DNA of 64,000 bases, taken from the NCBI RefSeq assembly GCF_043641665.1, contig NC_092203.1, positions 3,862,067-3,926,066 on the forward strand, given 5' to 3'. This document shows, piece by piece, positions 45,108 through 56,074 of the stretch. A model generated the notes under the pieces. That model did not search any database. It was not told where the DNA came from and saw only the letters and a program-made list of their open reading frames with translations. The position numbers and the translations under genes are program-made. Source of the stretch: Enoplosus armatus (Eukaryota > Chordata > Actinopteri > Centrarchiformes > Enoplosidae). Numbering within the stretch: position 1 is the first letter of the stretch; every line of letters begins with the position of its first letter.

Positions 45108-48100
45108 CAGTTGGGTTACTCATGGGACCAGAGGTTCTTTCAGAGACGGACAACGTTAACTTCAGCAGACACACTTGGACACACACACACACATGGGCAC
45201 AAACACAGATTAATCTCTGTCAGGACTCCCAGGGCCCAGGGACACTTTGGAACTAGTTTGTGGGTGGAAGGACGGAGGAGGACACGTACACAGAACTCAC
45301 CAACATGACATGTTGTTGACTGACGTTATTTTGGACTATGGTAAAAATGGTATAGATTGTGTGACTCCATGAAATCTGCAACACTGAGGTCATACTTTTA
45401 TTTTTCTCGAAATTTGGAGGTTTTACAGACCTGGGCACATATTTATCAATCACTCAGAATCTCAGAATCACTCCGAGGAAGTTAACTTTCTGACTGCATG
45501 AGATTACTCTACTCAGCGCTATCCAGTTACATTGTTTTCACATTGTTCAAGAGTTTTGCAATGTTCACACATGCAGCAATGATGCTGGAGACCCACTGTG
45601 CACTGTGGGGAACCTCTCCATGAAGAACACAGAATCTTCTCTTCCAATGTCCAGCTCCTCTTTCACTACACCCTCTTTTAACTTATGTGCCCTTCTACTT
45701 CTGTTATGACACCACATCTTGGGTAAGGCGTTCACCATATGAGCACACATGTCAAGTATTATTCCACATTCAAACCTTACACATGGTGGGCATTTTACAG
45801 GGTGATTCTGGCATTTTTAGAAGTGATATATTCAAGATCAACAAACAAATAAATAAAGGAAGGGGTCTCATTGCCGCAGTATTTCTAAAATCCTGGCCCT
45901 GCTTAAAATGTCAAATAATGTAGACCATGTTTACATGAGTCCATGTCATAGAGTATGAGACCTTTCTCCTCTAAGCTAAAAGAAAACCACTCAGTATCAT
46001 ATACAGCTAATAGGGACTTATGCACCCTTATTCTCACCCTCTGACCGGACATTTGCATACATTCACGCTGCATATACGCTCTGTTGAATTTACATATAGA
46101 ACAGATAGTAGTTTTCCATCTGTAAGCCCCCCCAGCTAACCAGTACAGAGATCCACAGCGTAGAAACTGGAACAATACAAGCTGTAGATGACGGTGAGGC
46201 TCAGTACACCACCGCGAGGGTTTAATAATGTGTCATCTCTCTCTTACAGCTGAGTGTGTGTTTTGCTGTGTGTATGTGTGTGTGTGCCTGCCTGCGTGTT
46301 TGTGTACGGCTCTGTCACATTTACTGCAAGACGACTGGTGATTCCCCCTTTTATGCTTCCTGCAGCAACACTTCAACACACCGAAGTGACAGAACTCGCA
46401 GAGTGAGTTGAGCCATGAAGGCTCACAGCAGGTTGTGTGCTTATTGGGACCGCGTGCTGTGCAACCTGTATTTGAGCGCACATGCACGCGAGCTCGTACA
46501 CGAGTATGTGCGTCTGTAACCAAGTGTTTGTTTGGGCCCGGAGTTAAAATAGAGCTGGTGCAGCAAAGGTACTTTGGTTCTGCCCTTGACCCAAGTCAAT
46601 CTGCCATGTCTAGTTCTCAAATTAAGCACATGATGGCTGTGTAGGCCCAGCCCACGCACCTTCTGGCCACATCTGAACATCCTATCCTACCAATAGCTGC
46701 TACTAATCAGCTGAACTGATTGGCAGCATCTATGTTGCATAAAATAAACATTCCTCTGGGTGTTAGACAATAGATATGATTTAATATCCGGTAGTTATGT
46801 AATATCTTTGAATAGTGAAATAGGTCCTTCAGACTTTTGCCCTTTTGCATGTTACATTTGGGCTATCTGGATGAAAATATATATCTGTGTTGAGTGAGTT
46901 TGGAAGAAAATGCTTGGTCTCGAGCCATATTGGTAGGCATCAAAACATTTCACTTTCCAATCTCATGGGAGTATTCTAAAATGCTTCAAGATTTTTGGCT
47001 CACATTAAACGATTTCATATCACGGCCAGTGTTTCTTATTTCAACACATGATTGCACCTACTGGCAGGGCAGCTCGTGTGCTTGCAGCCAGCACTACGCA
47101 CTAGTTTGAGTGAACATGTGAATAGGCTATTTTTAAACACAGCTGATGGACAAACTTTGAACCCTTCACAAAGACACATTGCAAGTAAGGCCTGGCTGGG
47201 AAAATATCCAAAATCCTGTTCAAATGTCTGTAGGAAATAGGGGGAAAGCCATTCAAAATTATGTACTAGTGATTTGTTCCTAAATGTGGGGGTTTTTTTT
47301 ATACTGTCAATTGGTTTGTAAACCAAACTGAAGCATAAATCTTACTCATTTTGCAGTTGTTTTGACATGTGCTTTGTTTCACCAGAAGAATGTAAGTGAG
47401 TCTCAAAAGTCAGAGGAAATTTAAAGCTCTAAATGAGTCTTCTTCTGTGACATGCCTTTTCTTTACCATGGCAACAGAATCAGTGAGTACTGAGAGTGTC
47501 CTTGAACCAGAGCGGTTGTGTTCAAAGCCTTGTTAGAAGAAGCATCTGCCCTGTAAAGCATCCTTGAGCAAGACTAAGATTGCTGTGTATTCATTAGTCA
47601 GTCACTTCAGAAAATAAGTCCAAAATGGCCCGAAATACTCAGTATCGGAGTGAAAGCATGTAAATACAGGAAGAAGACACACCGTACGGAGGGTGTGTAA
47701 ATATACCAAATGTAGAATGTGTTTGGATTTAAAATAATCTTCAAAAGATAAAGATAAGTCAAATTGTATTGAGGGGCATAACAAAATTATGCTCACACTA
47801 CAGAAACCCAGTTCTTGGAATTTAGGTCTAATTGGCACCATGGAAATGAGTGTTTGAGGTGTAATAAACAAACTCAAAGTTCCCAGGGGCCCATAGTTTT
47901 AATACGACACATGTTCAATAATTTCCCCACCAATGAACATAATTATTAGATTAGCTTGTAAGTCTTTTGAATGTGTTGAATCAACAGCTTGACTACAGAG
48001 AGAAAGTTAAAGGTGTAACCAATATTTTCCCTTTACGATCCTTAGTGTTGTTATTTGGTGATGTTATTTTTTCTCTTCTCTACTTCTTCTCAGAATCCGA

Positions 48101-48500
48101 GGGTCCATATTTAATTCACACATTCATAAGTATTATTGAGTGAAACCCATCATTTTTTCATTATATTATTTGTCATTCCCCTACAAATGTAAAGCTATTC
48201 GATGTGAGTCCTCGTTAGTGGCAGTCGTGTGATGTTGGTTGTTATCACACCTTCTGGGGAAAAAAACGAAAAAGAAAAATGTGACGTTGACCGTTACAAA
48301 ACAGAAGCCCAGAGGCATCAATGACTTGCAATGCCCTTTCATTTGGTCCTGTGTTGGAGTTCTCACCACTGAATCCTTGAAAGATCTAAGAAAACCCTTA
48401 AGGTGGCTGGCAAGTTGTTCATGAAGTGCAGCGGGAGCAAAAAGTTATTTACGACTGGGTAAATTAGAAGTGCTGGCCATTGATCCAAAGTACTGTAGAG
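45108..48500. other. Long non-coding stretch
   Basis: About 3.4 kb with interrupted TG sequence at 46251-46286, an octamer ATTTGCAT at 46051-46058, an X-box-like TTTACCATGGCAAC at 47462-47475 and CATCCTTGAGCAAGACT at 47560-47576, which recalls a fish SINE-type tail (weak). Frames up to 96 codons, none recognised. Confidence 0.35.
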
Positions 48501-48993
48501 AAGTGATTCCCAACCAGAGGGGTACTTGTGCCCAAGGGGGGTAGTTGCTAGGAGGCATGTGGAAATATAGTGGAGCAGCTCCACTAATGAAAATATAAAA
48601 TTATAATTTTTTTTTAAAAAATACATCCACACCTTGAGTCAGCTGAACACTATGTGCTGCACTCAAAAGTGCATGAAAACGAATGGAGACATTAGAACAA
48701 CACTAAGGGATACACTGTTAAAAAGTGAATATATGGTTGAAAAAGTCTAAAGGCTAAAAGTACAGCATAAATGGTGAAAAAGCAAACATTTCTGGAGAAA
48801 TAGTTGAAATACCTTAAACTGAATAGTGTAACAATATCTACTTTTATTAGAATTAATGGTGTTATATAGCATCCAGCTTAAAATCAATTCAAATGAACAC
48901 AATTGGAACATGACAGGTGGTGTCGATGAATCCACGAAGGGTTACTTGAGTTCATCTGACGGTGCTGTGGGGTTAAACCAGACAAAAAGGTTG
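48501..48993 (+). repeat. Interspersed repeat, family G (single copy)
   Basis: Begins AAGTGATTCCCAACCAGAGG followed by GGTACTTGTGCCC and ends CGAAGGGTTACTTGAGTTCA, GGTGCTGTGGGGTTAAACCA, GACAAAAAGG. I remember this GGGTACTT-type repeat from fish genomes. One copy only, so the family call depends on memory. No coding capacity. Confidence 0.5.
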
Positions 48994-49446
48994 TCGTAGA
49001 GTGGTGGGCAGGGCAGGCCAGCAGGCCATGTTCTCAGTAGGTGCAAACTAGTATAACTATAACTGGTATTTATGATATACTAAATCTATATACCCTTAAT
49101 ACTTAAGTGGTGACTCAGTAGCATGAGATCTGAATGTCCAAATATTACCTTTTAAATCCTTTTCAAATACACAAACATAGTATCTAAATCAAAAGTAGCA
49201 CATGATGTGTGTTTTGTTTCACACGTAGAGGGCTATTTTGTCCCTTTTCTTGCAAATGATGATGGCATTAAACCTTTCTCAATTAGCCATCTGGGGGTCG
49301 ATGGAAAAATAGCACTCAGACTGTAATCTCGGTTCCCCTACCTTGCTTGCCAAATACTCAGTAACCGGCTGGGCTCTCCAGCTCCCTACTCTCAAATGTC
49401 CTTATGCGCTTGATAATCACTCTGTGGAAATGTTCACAAATCTGTT
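48994..49446. other. Non-coding DNA, no supported feature
   Basis: Short frames only. The last 200 bp (49260-49430) are repeat-poor. Confidence 0.4.

Positions 49447-49493
<47 letters not shown>
49447..49493. repeat. (GT)23 microsatellite
   Basis: One of the two longest dinucleotide arrays; a second GT array of about eight units lies at 49536-49552. Confidence 0.95.
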
Positions 49494-49494
<1 letters not shown>

Positions 49495-49559
49495 GCATGT
49501 GTGTATATCACAGTTAATCTTCTAGTATGAATGACTGTGTGTGTGTGTGTGTCTTTGTG

Positions 49560-49945
49560 AGGCCCAAACCAACCCTCTGTGCGATTGATGATCACCAAGT
49601 GAAAACATTTAGATTGCCTGCTTCTTGGTGCCAGTCCGGATTAGGCTGGCAATGGGACCATTCCACTTTGATTACCGTTTTGGCGTTTAACCTGCGCGGA
49701 TAACAGGGGCCATGCATACACACATACACAGTTCAGATAATTGACTCATCATGTCTTTGCCAACACCCCTTTCTTTTCTCTGTACCCCCACCCCATATTA
49801 TTAACACCCTCTGCAGTGTTATACACTTAGGGGCACAGTAAAGCTATTTGGATTTAAAGCATCCGCCATGTGTGACGTGTGAATGTCTCTCTCCCTATTT
49901 ACGCTCAAAGGCACCTCTGCATCTTGCTAGCAAGCAGCAGAACAT
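49560..49945. promoter_or_regulatory. Enhancer/CNE candidate
   Basis: Contains GTGCGATTGATGATCACC near 49578, TTGGTGCCAGTCC and GGCTGGCAATGGG around 49625-49655 (NFI-like TTGG/GCCA half-sites), TTTGATTACCG near 49667 and CCTGCGCGGATAACAG near 49690 (GATA). Simple repeats are absent. Function is inferred from motif density. Confidence 0.33.
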
Positions 49946-50394
49946 GCACTGTATGCAAATCAAGTGGTTCTCACCCTATTATTCCTGTATTTATTAATGT
50001 TATTAGAAACAATGTGCTTCTGCACATACAGTAGGCTGGGAATACTTACCCGGTTCAGGGATGTAGAATGGCGTAAACAAACATTAAACAGTGTCTTTTT
50101 TTTTTTTCCCCTTTTCCAAACATTTGGCCCAGACAATCCCTCTGTCAGCCTGGCGATGGTGTACACCACTACATGCTACCACACACATGGAGTTACCAGT
50201 CACTTTGCAGCAGATGGCAAGAAGGTTTATCATCTTAATAACCAACCAGTAGAAGACACCAGCGCTGCAAGGATATACGATCCCATGCTGGCATCTCACC
50301 CACAAGCAGCGCCAATAGTGTTCACTGAAGCAGAACTGGGATTTTTCCAGTTTGTCGGCAATTGTTTTTATCCCTGGACACCCACAAGACATGC
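49946..50394. other. Non-coding DNA with unrecognised frame
   Basis: An octamer ATGCAAAT at 49953-49960 and T10 near 50098-50107. A 145-codon forward frame (49964-50401) with a poly-Phe patch from the T tract is unrecognised. It has a polypyrimidine run followed by CAG at about 50131, which could pass for a splice acceptor, but no conserved protein follows. Confidence 0.35.
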
Positions 50395-50905
50395 TGTTTA
50401 ACGGGGCACTCCACCGATTTAAAGGTCAGTTTATTCATCACGAGGACTTCTTCTCAGCTTGTAAAAACAGCTGTATAATGTCGTCTGTGGCTCTGAAGGA
50501 GCTTTCTGAAGTCAAACCCAAGAAAATAACCCTCGTCTCGGTTTGGGCTTGGAGAAAGCCTGCGATATAAACTGGGGGGCATGGAGTTCAAAAGTTGTGG
50601 GTATTCACCAGGCAAGGGGAGTCAAATGAAATGAAGCTATTGGTTGCATTATGGGAAATGCAGGATCCAGTGTGTTTAAAGCTTGACCCATACGAGTGAC
50701 AATGAGGATATCTCGGCCTCCGTTTGCACCTCCCTTTGCACTGCAGTCCTTTATGCGCTACCTCCACAACACATGATGGCGTCAACCGCATCCTTTCACA
50801 CACCAGCAGTGAGCTCCATTGGGAGGGCGTCAGCATGCTAACACAATAAACTATGATGGTGAACGTGGTAAACATCATACCTGCTGAACATCAGCATCAT
50901 CATTG
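50395..50905. repeat. Composite interspersed repeat, family H plus family C tail
   Basis: Begins GTTTAACGGGGCACTCCACC, then AAAGGTCAGTTTATTCATCA, GGCTCTGAAGGAGCTTTCTG, GCTTGGAGAAAGCCTGCGAT, TCAAAAGTTGTGGG and AAACATCATACCTGCTGAAC. I recognise this order from fish repeats. The last 90 bases (CAGCATGCTAACACAATAAA, GATGGTGAACGTGGTAAACA) are family C read in reverse. The 72- and 96-codon frames over it are not genes. Confidence 0.55.
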
Positions 50906-51660
50906 ACTCTCAGATTGAAATTAATATGTATATGCAGACTGAAACTACAGTATATTTTTTTGCGTATATTAAATCATTACCAGCTTTGTAATGCTTTCTT
51001 TAGGTAATGCTACTGTTGTTGTGTACAGCAGACAAACAACTTAGCCCCCGGATAATGTGGTGTCTATGTTTTCATCATTTAAAGGTCACTGTCAACGGGA
51101 CAATCTCTACAACACTTGCTATAATCCTTTAAGGAGGGGAGAGGGCATAAATTAATGCTTTCCTGCGTCTCTAACTGACATTTGTTTATATTTGTGGTCT
51201 TGATGCCTTATGATGATCACCGTCTGGAGCTTGTAGTTTACCCAGCATTTTATTTACTGCTACATTGCCGGCCGTGTGTGTGTGTGTGCATTTGCTTTGG
51301 CAAACAGCTCTGGCTCTAAATCTCAGAGGGCGCGTGTGCCTTTTTTGCCTGTGTACATGCCCCTATAGTTCATGAATAACTCTTGCTTTAAGATACTGAG
51401 AGTGGATTCGGGCAAGAGGAGGGGGGGGGGGGCATAAATCTGAGGCTGACACCCTCAGTGAAAGTCATTAGTCAGCCGTCACGGACCCTGGCCCTCTGCC
51501 ATGTCACGAGAACCACCTCGCTCTCCCTCCCTTCCTCTCTCTCTCTCTCCCCGTCTAACAAGGCCTATCTTGCTCGCCCATAGCCTCATTCCTCTAATGG
51601 AGCCAATGAAATCAAGAGGAGGATTCATGTTGATGCAGCCTGTTTTTAAGACTTAGAAGC
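50906..51660. other. Non-coding DNA, partly repeat-poor
   Basis: Short TG run at 51274-51289, G12 near 51420 and a CT tract near 51530-51551. Region 51465-51655 keeps CpGs and has CCTCTAATGGAGCC near 51590; weak CNE candidate. Confidence 0.35.
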
Positions 51661-51671
51661 GCACACACACA

Positions 51672-51706
<35 letters not shown>
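51661..51706. repeat. (CA)5 plus G34 homopolymer
   Basis: A short CA run (51662-51672) abuts 34 consecutive guanines (51673-51706). This is the longest homopolymer in the window. It could form stacked G-quadruplexes if real; its length may be an assembly or base-calling estimate. Confidence 0.9.
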
Positions 51707-52916
51707 CTGTATATAATAGTGATGCCATGTTCACGTAAATGGATATTAAGTTGTAATTAGTTATTTATAGCAGGAGAGAAGCACATTGAGTTACAGTACA
51801 AGGACAATGGAGGGATGAGTCAGTAAAAAAATCTTAAATATACATTACTGGGTTTAGATCTTTTGATCATCATCATGAATTCTTGTTCCTCCTCAGACTT
51901 GTTTCTCCCACTTCAACATGCACAAGCACACACACAGAGAAAAAATAAAAATAAAAAGAAACCCACACAGGAGGAAGAAACCGGTGTTCAAAGTAAGAGC
52001 AGGAAATATGTTTACCAAAGCGCAACCCAATTCATTGTGACAGGGCACTGAGGAGAAGGTAACAGCGTGTGCTGCAGCAAAGTTCAGAAGATTTAAAAAG
52101 GTCCTTTTGTACCTTCAGTGAATGTGATTGATGTTGGGCAGGCCCCGAGAAAGCGGTTGGCTCATCCATTGCTGTTTTCAGAGGAGGGGTGATCAGGGTT
52201 TTTTTTTTTCCCAGAGATTCACTTTCTAGTGATATTGAGAAAGATGCACACGCTCTCTGGGGAGCTGGCAATTTCAATTTGCTCAGGGAAGGGTGTGCGT
52301 TACCGCCGACGATGTACAGATGCACACTGGTCTACTCCAGAGGACGCAGCACTGGACGTCGCCTAATCCTGCACAGCATGTGTGTAGCTGGAGATTGCAG
52401 AGGTCAGACTTTGAATGAATCAATGCCTGGATCAATTCAGAATGCATTTCATTTACCAGAAATGCAGAGCTCTCATTGTCTGTCCAGTGGCCTTTTATTA
52501 GATGAAATTTAATCATTGCATTCAGGCCTTATCAGCAGCAGGAGCGACAGGAAATTAACTGCTTAGAAAATATTAGTCAACTTTGTCACGCTGAATACAA
52601 TTTAATTGTGTTATAATCCCTCAATGGCATTTCACTTGTTGACACAAGACCAGCCAATAAATGCTAAAGCTAAACAAGCCCAGAGCAATGTAAACATGTA
52701 CACTTCTATTAAGCTTATATTTATGACTGCTGTTGTCATTTGTGCTCTTTTTAAGCTGTTCTGTGCTGCAGGTTTTCTGTTACTGTGGGATGCCTGTTTT
52801 GAATGATCTGAACGTTTTTTGTTTTTTTTATTCCTTCCAGGTCTTGCCAATTATTAAGACAACAATGACACTTGCACACACTGGCAGCTCTGTAACAACT
52901 GAGGCTGCAATCAGAC
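51707..52916. other. Non-coding DNA, no supported feature
   Basis: A/AAAT-rich near 51941-51960, T11 near 52199. Frames up to 107 codons, none recognised. Nothing supports an exon. Confidence 0.4.
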
Positions 52917-53290
52917 CATAGACTGTAAATAAAGATGGATGACGTGTCTCCGCTTCCTCCCACTGTACAAAAATGAAGCCAAAATATCCTGGATTCGCTG
53001 CTGCCATCTTGCCCTGGTGATGTCATTTGGAGCCAGAGTCTGCACAGTAATGCGATCGGGGGGTGAAGCCGCGGTATCGAGATCCCGCCCATACACCCAC
53101 CCGATCCAATCGCGAGAACACCACAGTCAATCACACTTGTCAATCATGGAGTTTCGCCCCTTTTCATGGCATCCAATTAAAAAAACGAATTAAAATCAAA
53201 CTTATCAGACTGAATCAGAATGAATTCTTGAACAAACATCAACGTGATAAAAACTACCTAAAACTACAGAAGAAATGTTGACGTGTACTC
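52917..53290 (+). repeat. Interspersed repeat, family I (single copy)
   Basis: Starts ATAGACTGTAAATAAAGATG, then GTCTCCGCTTCCTCCCA, ACAAAAATGAAGCCAAAATA, GCTGCCATCTTG, TGATGTCATTTGGAGCC and CGAGATCCCGCCCA. I recall this as an abundant percomorph repeat beginning ATAGACTGTATATAAAGATGG. All frames over it (52751-53143 reverse, 52939-53281 forward) are repeat sequence, not genes. Confidence 0.65.
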
Positions 53291-54300
53291 ACTACACACC
53301 TTACATTAGCTTGTTATTACTGTTTCATCAATGTGGCAGCATTGTACTGTGGAGGTGGAGCTAGCTCTAACTACAATTTATAGTGTTTGGTAGTTGAATA
53401 ATTGAAAGAAATTCTGAAAATTTTATAGTCTTTGAATCAATCTCATGATTTGTTGGTATTCCAGTCCATGATGGGCCACATCATCTGAAAATGTGAGCAA
53501 CAACATCGGCGGCTCCACAAAGAGAGTAAACATCAAAGCCAGCATCAAATACATAACTCTGCAGGATGCATGACACTCCTTGTGACAATTCACCCTTAAT
53601 GCCGAGTTCTTGATGCATGACCGAAAGATGTGGCAAAGCCTTTCCACATGGGTGACATCAAATGAAAAGCAAAAGGTCAATAATGGTGTTTGTTATTTTT
53701 AGAAGCTTAATATAAGAGGATGCGAGCCTGCAGACATGCATATACAGTATGCTGACAAAATGCATTCACACATGTGTGGCAGTCAAGGAGTATCAAATTA
53801 ACAGTTCAGAGACCAGAGGCAGGTGAGACGAAAGGGAAACTCCAGCAAATAAATAAATAAATACAAACAAGGAAAAGATCTCTCTCCTGTCACCCCCCTC
53901 CAGTCCTTTAATCCCCTTCACGGGCCGCTAAACAATCACCACACACACTGAATCAAGGCGACAGAGAGCAGCTGAAGTGCTGGTCTGAGAGCATGCATAC
54001 AGGACGTGGCCGTTTTGAGTGTCCATTCCAGCTGTCTGTGTCACCGTTTGTCCCCTTCAATCAGGACTGCCACAAATGTTTCACTGCAGCTGTCGTGCAA
54101 AAAAAAAAAAAAAAAAGTTTCACAAATAAATGCATTCCCTCTCGATGAGAAGGAGAGACCTCAAACCAATTTAGAGCATTTTTCTTATGGATTAGACTTC
54201 CTTGAGAAACAAGAGAAAAGCTGTAGGTTGGTCTCGACTGCTCTGTTACCATGGACACGCTTGAAGTTTGGTTTTTTTTATATTTTGCAACCCACCAAGG
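53291..54300. other. Non-coding DNA
   Basis: AAAT tetranucleotide run near 53846-53862, A18 at 54099-54116. Frames up to 101 codons, none recognised. The A18 run inflates one forward frame with poly-Lys. Confidence 0.4.
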
Positions 54301-54720
54301 GGACCTTTTGATAGCATGTATGTGTGTCCAAGACAGAGCGCTTGCTCACCTTTTCCTTGTGTAATTATATCATAAATCTGTTTTGCAACCTGTACAGCAG
54401 CGCTCCTTAGAAGAACAATTATCTCAGAGTGATGAACAAGCTGGGAAGCATATTGTCTTTTGATTCTCTGCCGTGGCGTCCCCTCTCAGCAGTTGGAATA
54501 CCTCTACTTTGATGCTGCCAGCGTCTTCATTGATTCAGCGACGCCCTCAGAGGCCTGCAGTCTGTTTCCAGGATACCATGGAGCTAAACGACACATTTAA
54601 CACCATTACAGATGTGGAGAGGGTTAGGTGAGGCGGAGAGCCACCAGTGCTTCTCTTCGATTTGGCAAACGTCGAGGTTTTGCCGCATTCGCTTCTTTAA
54701 GTGCTCTTTGTCATTACGAG
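54301..54720. other. Repeat-poor block, CNE candidate
   Basis: Contains GAACAATTATCTCAG near 54413 (SOX-like ACAAT next to ATTA), TCATTGATTCAGCG near 54527, and CpGs at 54536-54545 and 54630-54690. No frame of note. Inference only. Confidence 0.3.
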
Positions 54721-54964
54721 TAAGTTGTGTAGCAGTCACAGGCACACATGGTCAAACGTGTCAGAACATAAATATGTAAACTGCAATCAGGAATTCACCT
54801 GAGGGCAGCCTCCTCCGTCCTCATTTGTTTGTTTTTCCGTTTTTGCAAATCTCTTTAAAAAGAGCCGATACACAATCAAAACATAACAAAAAACGGCAAT
54901 TGTTGCAGATTTTGAATTTGTAAAACACTGACTTTCCATCTCCAGTTTTTTGTGACCATTTGCA

Positions 54965-54966
<2 letters not shown>

Positions 54967-55004
<38 letters not shown>
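54967..55004. repeat. (AC)18-19 microsatellite
   Basis: A pure dinucleotide array; three frames through it on both strands are artefacts. Confidence 0.95.
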
Positions 55005-55009
<5 letters not shown>

Positions 55010-55230
55010 CAAGAGAGAGAAGCAAACAAAGTAATCTAAAATTGTCTAAATTGCTTCAAGGTCTCAGCCAGCTCTCGCTAAAAAGGCACGACATTTATGT
55101 AAAGCAGAAAAGGAAAATTATTCTCAGCACGACGGCTCCAGCGAGACATTTCTGTGACGGGGCATTGATTGGAGTAAATTTGGACCATTTCACTGCCACA
55201 ATGCTCATAAATAACTAACAGGGACAAAGT
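55010..55230. other. Repeat-poor block, CNE candidate
   Basis: GGGGCATTGATTGGAGTAAA near 55159, CACGACGGCTCCAGCGAG near 55128 and TCATAAATAACTAAC near 55204. No simple repeat. Regulatory reading is inference. Confidence 0.25.
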
Positions 55231-56048
55231 TGAAGAAGCTAGGTAACTTGCCTGCTGCGACACAAACACACACATTTACTCTGTTTTGCTGTACATGAAA
55301 GGGCTTTAAAGAGAAAAGGTTGTTTTTTTTCATTTCACTTCCCTCTACACACTCACATTAACGTTATTGTGAGCGTTTAGGTTTGCTGCCTTGCTCAAGT
55401 ACACTTCTTGCAGCACTGCCAAGCCAATCTTCCCTTATATCCTTGCTAAATCCAACTAACTCTTTCAAATGCTTTTTAGTGCCAGCCCAGTGCTTTAATT
55501 TGACTGAATCCAACACTGATAGATATAAGAAGGGGCTGGTTGAACAGTTTAATGACCTCTACATTAAGAGTGCAGTTACTAAGGGACACTAAGGACACAT
55601 TTATTTGAATACCCTGGACGGTCCATTCATTAGCGCCCGCTGCCATATGTACACACAGAATGTGTGTACAGAGCAAGCAAAAATGGAAAAAGGAAAAAAA
55701 TCAGCTATTCACAGCTGCAGGTGTGGCTGATGGATGGGGGGTTTGCCTCCATGAGGGTGCAAAGCATTTGGAAACCTGCAGCTTGTGATTTAGCTGTGAG
55801 CAGGGAATGGATTTCAGTGGCCCCGTAATGGGGGGGCTGGGTGTGAGGAAAGGATGACTTGGCTCGAGATGAGAGTCATGCACCCGTAATGGATGCCAAC
55901 TGAGGGGTAATCATAGCAGACACAGAAATTAGTCCCATCAGTACTGGGAGACTATGAAATATGAAAACTGCTCTATAATAAGTCAAGGATTCTTCTGCTT
56001 TAACAATCTCAGGGAGGAACTTAATGCTTCAACAGTAAAATATGAGGC
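55231..56048. other. Non-coding DNA, no supported feature
   Basis: T9 near 55322 and short frames only. CCTTGCTCAAGTACACTTC near 55390 faintly resembles a SINE tail in reverse. Confidence 0.35.
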
Positions 56049-56074
56049 GGGGGGTGGGGTGGGGTGGGGGGGGG
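56049..56074 (+). repeat. G-rich GGGGT repeat, G-quadruplex motif
   Basis: Four guanine runs (6, 4, 4 and 9 long) separated by single T residues. This satisfies the usual four-run G-quadruplex pattern with 1-nt loops on the + strand. Confidence 0.85.

Noticed and set aside
47540..47580. CATCCTTGAGCAAGACT as a fish SINE tail
   Set aside because: Only a short word matches my memory of such elements; no boundaries or second copy.
49964..50401. 145-codon forward frame preceded internally by a polypyrimidine run and CAG
   Set aside because: The splice-acceptor look comes from a T10 tract; the downstream peptide matches nothing known and ends at a repeat.
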